Assembly (NCBI GenBank): GCA_046715035.1
Contig: JBKJZR010000117.1
Location: forward strand, 1 to 6,921
DNA from: PALSA-1004 sp046715035
GTDB lineage: Bacteria; Pseudomonadota; Gammaproteobacteria; Burkholderiales; SG8-41
DNA length: 6,921 bases
Direction: 5' to 3'
The translations under genes were made by a program, and so were the position numbers. Under the pieces are notes generated by a model, which saw nothing but the letters and a program-made list of their open reading frames with translations, made no database searches and was not told the origin of the DNA. Shown piece by piece: positions 4,951 to 6,921 of this stretch; within the stretch, counting starts at the first letter, position 1, and the number at the start of each line of letters is the position of its first letter.

Positions 4951-6777
4951 CTATCGCTGCTGCCGCCGGTCCTGCATAGGCGGTGCAACCTTCATGACTT
5001 CATCCACCGTGGTGATGCCCGCGGCGACTTTCATCGCGCCACTGATGCGCAGCGGCTTGACCCCTTCGCGGTAGGAGAGTTCGCGCAGCTTGTCCATGTC
5101 GGTCGTGTCGGTGACCAAATTCCTGATCTGGTTGTTGAGCACCATCATTTCGTAGATCCCGATACGTCCCATGTAACCGGTCATCCGGCATTCCAGGCAA
5201 CCTTTGGCGATGTACGTGGTCTCGGGCTTTTGCGCTTTCCAGGGCGATACGAGCAATTCCCACGCCGAATCCTCGATCGCGTGCTGCTCCTTGCAATGCG
5301 TGCAGAGGACGCGCACGAGCCGCTGGGCCATCACGCCGAGCACGGTCGTGGTGAGCAGATAGGATGGCACGCCGAGATCGAGCATGCGGACGATCGCCGC
5401 GGGCGCATCGTTCGTATGCAGGGTCGACAGCACCAGATGGCCCGTGAGGGCGGCTTGGATGGCCATCTCGGCGGTTTCCAGGTCGCGGATCTCGCCCACC
5501 ATGATGATGTCGGGATCCTGGCGCATGAGCGTGCGGATGCCGGTCGCGAAATCGACGCCGATGTTGTGCTGCACCTGCATCTGGTTGAACTGCGGCTCGA
5601 CCATTTCGATCGGATCTTCGACGGAACAGACATTCACCTCGGGCTTGGCCAGAAACTTGAGCGTCGAATACAAGGTCGTCGTCTTGCCCGATCCAGTCGG
5701 GCCGGTAACGAGGATGATGCCATGCGGCTTGGCAATCATGCCGTTCCACCGGTTCAGATCATCGTCGGAGAAACCGAGCTCGCTGAAATCCTTGACCAGT
5801 ACGTCGGGATTGAAAATCCGCATGACGAGTTTTTCGCCGAACGCGGTCGGCATCGTCGACAGCCTGAGCTCGACTTCTCCGCCATCGGGAGTGACGGTCT
5901 TGATGCGGCCGTCCTGGGGGCGGCGCTTCTCGACGACGTCCATGCGGCCCAGCACCTTGATGCGGCTCGTCATCGCTGCCATCACGGGCGTGGGTATCTG
6001 GTACACTTGGTGCAGCACGCCGTCGATGCGGAAACGCACATTGCCGCTGTCGCGGCGCGGCTCCAGGTGGATATCGCTGGCGCGCTGCTCGAATGCGTAA
6101 TTGAACAGCCAGTCGCAGATGTGGATGACGTGCTGGTCGTTAGCGTCGAGCTTGCCGCTACGGCCCAACTGCACCAGCTGCTCGAAGTTGGCGATCTGGC
6201 TGTAGGCGCCCTTGTCCTTTTCGCTCGCACCCTTCACCGAGCGGGCGAGATTGAAAAATTCGACGATGTTGTTCTGAATGTCGATCGGATTGGCGATCAC
6301 GCGCTTGATGTCGAGGCGCAGGATCTGCTTGAGCTGCTCCTCCCATTCGCGCACGTAGGGCTCGCACGTCGCGATCGTCGCCTCGCGCGTGGTCACGCCG
6401 ACCGGCAGGATCCGATAGCGTTGCGCATAGGCCGTCGACATGAGCTTGGTCACGGCGGCGAAATCGACTTTGAAGGGATCGACGTGCAGGTACGGCAGAC
6501 CGGCCTTGTCGGCCAGCCACTGCGTCAATGCTTCGAGGTGCAGGGTTTTCTTTGGGTGGCGCGGGTCCTTGAGCTTCTGGTCGCCCAGTACGACCAGCGG
6601 ATGGTGGTCGCCGCGGTTGATGCGCCGATCGTTGATCAGCCGGTCGGCCTCGGCGCGCGTGACGAGTTGATCGGCGACCAGATCGTTGAGAACGCTTTCG
6701 AGCGTTAGCCTGCGGTCAGGCGGTTTACCGGGCGGAAGGGGAGCGGCTTGCGCGGCGCTGGCGACACGTTCTGACAT
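4951..6777 (-). CDS. GspE/PulE/PilB-family secretion or type IV pilus assembly ATPase
   Basis: The product is a 608-residue cytoplasmic hexameric ATPase of the type II secretion/type IV pilus family, which powers (pseudo)pilus assembly at the inner membrane. The N-terminal region (about 20-180) resembles the GspE/MshE N-terminal domain, with LPYLHVDPFKVD (94-105) and RYRILPVGVT (120-129). The core has GPTGSGKT (Walker A, 359-366), CSVEDPIE (Asp box, 384-391), DPDIIMVGEIRD (Walker B, 421-432) and HLVLSTLHTND (His box, 447-457). A zinc-type tetracysteine follows: C492/C495 and C527/C530. All catalytic motifs are intact. The ATG at 6777 has no Shine-Dalgarno sequence and sits just 6 bases from a good -10. 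No pilin, platform (PilC/GspF) or secretin gene is adjacent within the window, so its machine cannot be told from context. The long open frame on the opposite strand is a composition shadow. Confidence 0.94.
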   Translation of the reverse strand: MSERVASAAQAAPLPPGKPPDRRLTLESVLNDLVADQLVTRAEADRLINDRRINRGDHHPLVVLGDQKLKDPRHPKKTLHLEALTQWLADKAGLPYLHVDPFKVDFAAVTKLMSTAYAQRYRILPVGVTTREATIATCEPYVREWEEQLKQILRLDIKRVIANPIDIQNNIVEFFNLARSVKGASEKDKGAYSQIANFEQLVQLGRSGKLDANDQHVIHICDWLFNYAFEQRASDIHLEPRRDSGNVRFRIDGVLHQVYQIPTPVMAAMTSRIKVLGRMDVVEKRRPQDGRIKTVTPDGGEVELRLSTMPTAFGEKLVMRIFNPDVLVKDFSELGFSDDDLNRWNGMIAKPHGIILVTGPTGSGKTTTLYSTLKFLAKPEVNVCSVEDPIEMVEPQFNQMQVQHNIGVDFATGIRTLMRQDPDIIMVGEIRDLETAEMAIQAALTGHLVLSTLHTNDAPAAIVRMLDLGVPSYLLTTTVLGVMAQRLVRVLCTHCKEQHAIEDSAWELLVSPWKAQKPETTYIAKGCLECRMTGYMGRIGIYEMMVLNNQIRNLVTDTTDMDKLRELSYREGVKPLRISGAMKVAAGITTVDEVMKVAPPMQDRRQQR

Positions 6778-6783
6778 CGCGCT

Positions 6784-6812
6784 AATATAAAATAGATTTC
6801 CAGATAACTCAA
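6784..6812 (-). promoter_or_regulatory. Putative sigma70 promoter of the GspE/PilB-like gene
   Basis: Read on the minus strand, TTGAGT (6812-6807, 4/6 to TTGACA) is followed after exactly 17 bp by TATATT (6789-6784, 5/6 to TATAAT). It sits in a short A+T-rich island unlike the surrounding DNA. Only six bases (AGCGCG) separate the -10 from the ATG at 6777, which places the expected transcription start at or next to the first base of the start codon. Confidence 0.6.
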
Positions 6813-6835
6813 ATAGTTACAGTAGCTATTTACAG
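6790..6835. promoter_or_regulatory. Possible operator: repeated AAATAG/CTATTT and TTACAG sites at the promoter
   Basis: AAATAG occurs at 6790-6795 and again at 6811-6816, 21 bp apart (about two helical turns), and its inverse CTATTT lies at 6826-6831. TTACAG occurs at 6817-6822 and 6830-6835. The copies overlap the spacer, -35 and upstream region of the putative promoter, a suitable place for a regulator. With A+T-rich hexamers in A+T-rich DNA, chance is a serious alternative. Confidence 0.25.
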
Positions 6836-6921
6836 CCATTCCAAAGCCGATACCGGGCTCGATCGTGAATCTGCCTGATGACGCGAAGTGCGCGTAGCGG
6901 ACAAATCGCTGACAATAGCGC

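Noticed and set aside
4855..6708. A 617-codon open frame on the + strand opposite the secretion ATPase
   Set aside because: It is antisense to a gene with intact catalytic motifs. Its product is a His/Asp/Arg/Val-rich string without recognisable motifs, as expected from GC-rich codon bias on the complementary strand.
6841..6921. Edge of a further gene at the right end of the window
   Set aside because: No frame in the last 80 bases shows a start with a ribosome-binding site or recognisable coding sequence; nothing can be supported there.

Overview
The window is GC-rich, densely coded bacterial DNA. It most resembles a betaproteobacterium of the Burkholderiales/Rhodocyclales type. The evidence is a Bug-type (TctC) periplasmic binding protein, a MoxR/CoxE-like VWA gene pair of the kind I remember from that class, and a stand-alone GspE/PilB-type ATPase. 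This placement is inference from family memory, because the window holds no rRNA or other marker gene.

Left half (+ strand, 1-3197): the window opens inside a MoxR-family AAA+ ATPase (ends 560). Its usual partner, a VWA-domain protein with a MIDAS metal site, lies at 2013-3197. These two genes are normally next to each other. Here they are separated by about 1.45 kb containing a 294-bp non-coding block rich in 10-bp-phased, inverted repeat units (about 635-806), a family-6 hypoxanthine-DNA glycosylase (855-1373) and a cyanide-insensitive alternative oxidase (1370-1993). The glycosylase and oxidase share an ATGA stop/start overlap, and the oxidase ends 19 bp before the VWA gene. The arrangement looks like a repair/respiration cassette, plausibly tied to nitrosative or oxidative stress, placed inside a chaperone-like MoxR/VWA operon.

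Middle (3198-3414): a short convergent intergenic region with a five-unit degenerate heptanucleotide tandem repeat directly after the VWA stop codon and a 10-bp duplication. No convincing terminator is visible.

Right half (- strand, 6777 down to 3415): three genes in one direction. They are a GspE/PulE/PilB-type secretion or pilus ATPase with complete Walker, Asp, His and tetra-Cys motifs, a FlK-like hot-dog thioesterase with the catalytic Thr/Glu/His preserved, and a Bug/TctC solute-binding protein with a signal peptide. A sigma70-like promoter (-35 TTGAGT, 17-bp spacer, -10 TATATT) lies so close to the ATPase ATG that the transcript may be leaderless. The thioesterase and Bug genes probably form a small acyl-CoA/carboxylate unit downstream of the ATPase.

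I see no CRISPR array, tRNA, rRNA or transposase. No single gene here is a new family. The most unusual features are the gene order of the left half and the repeat block that starts it.
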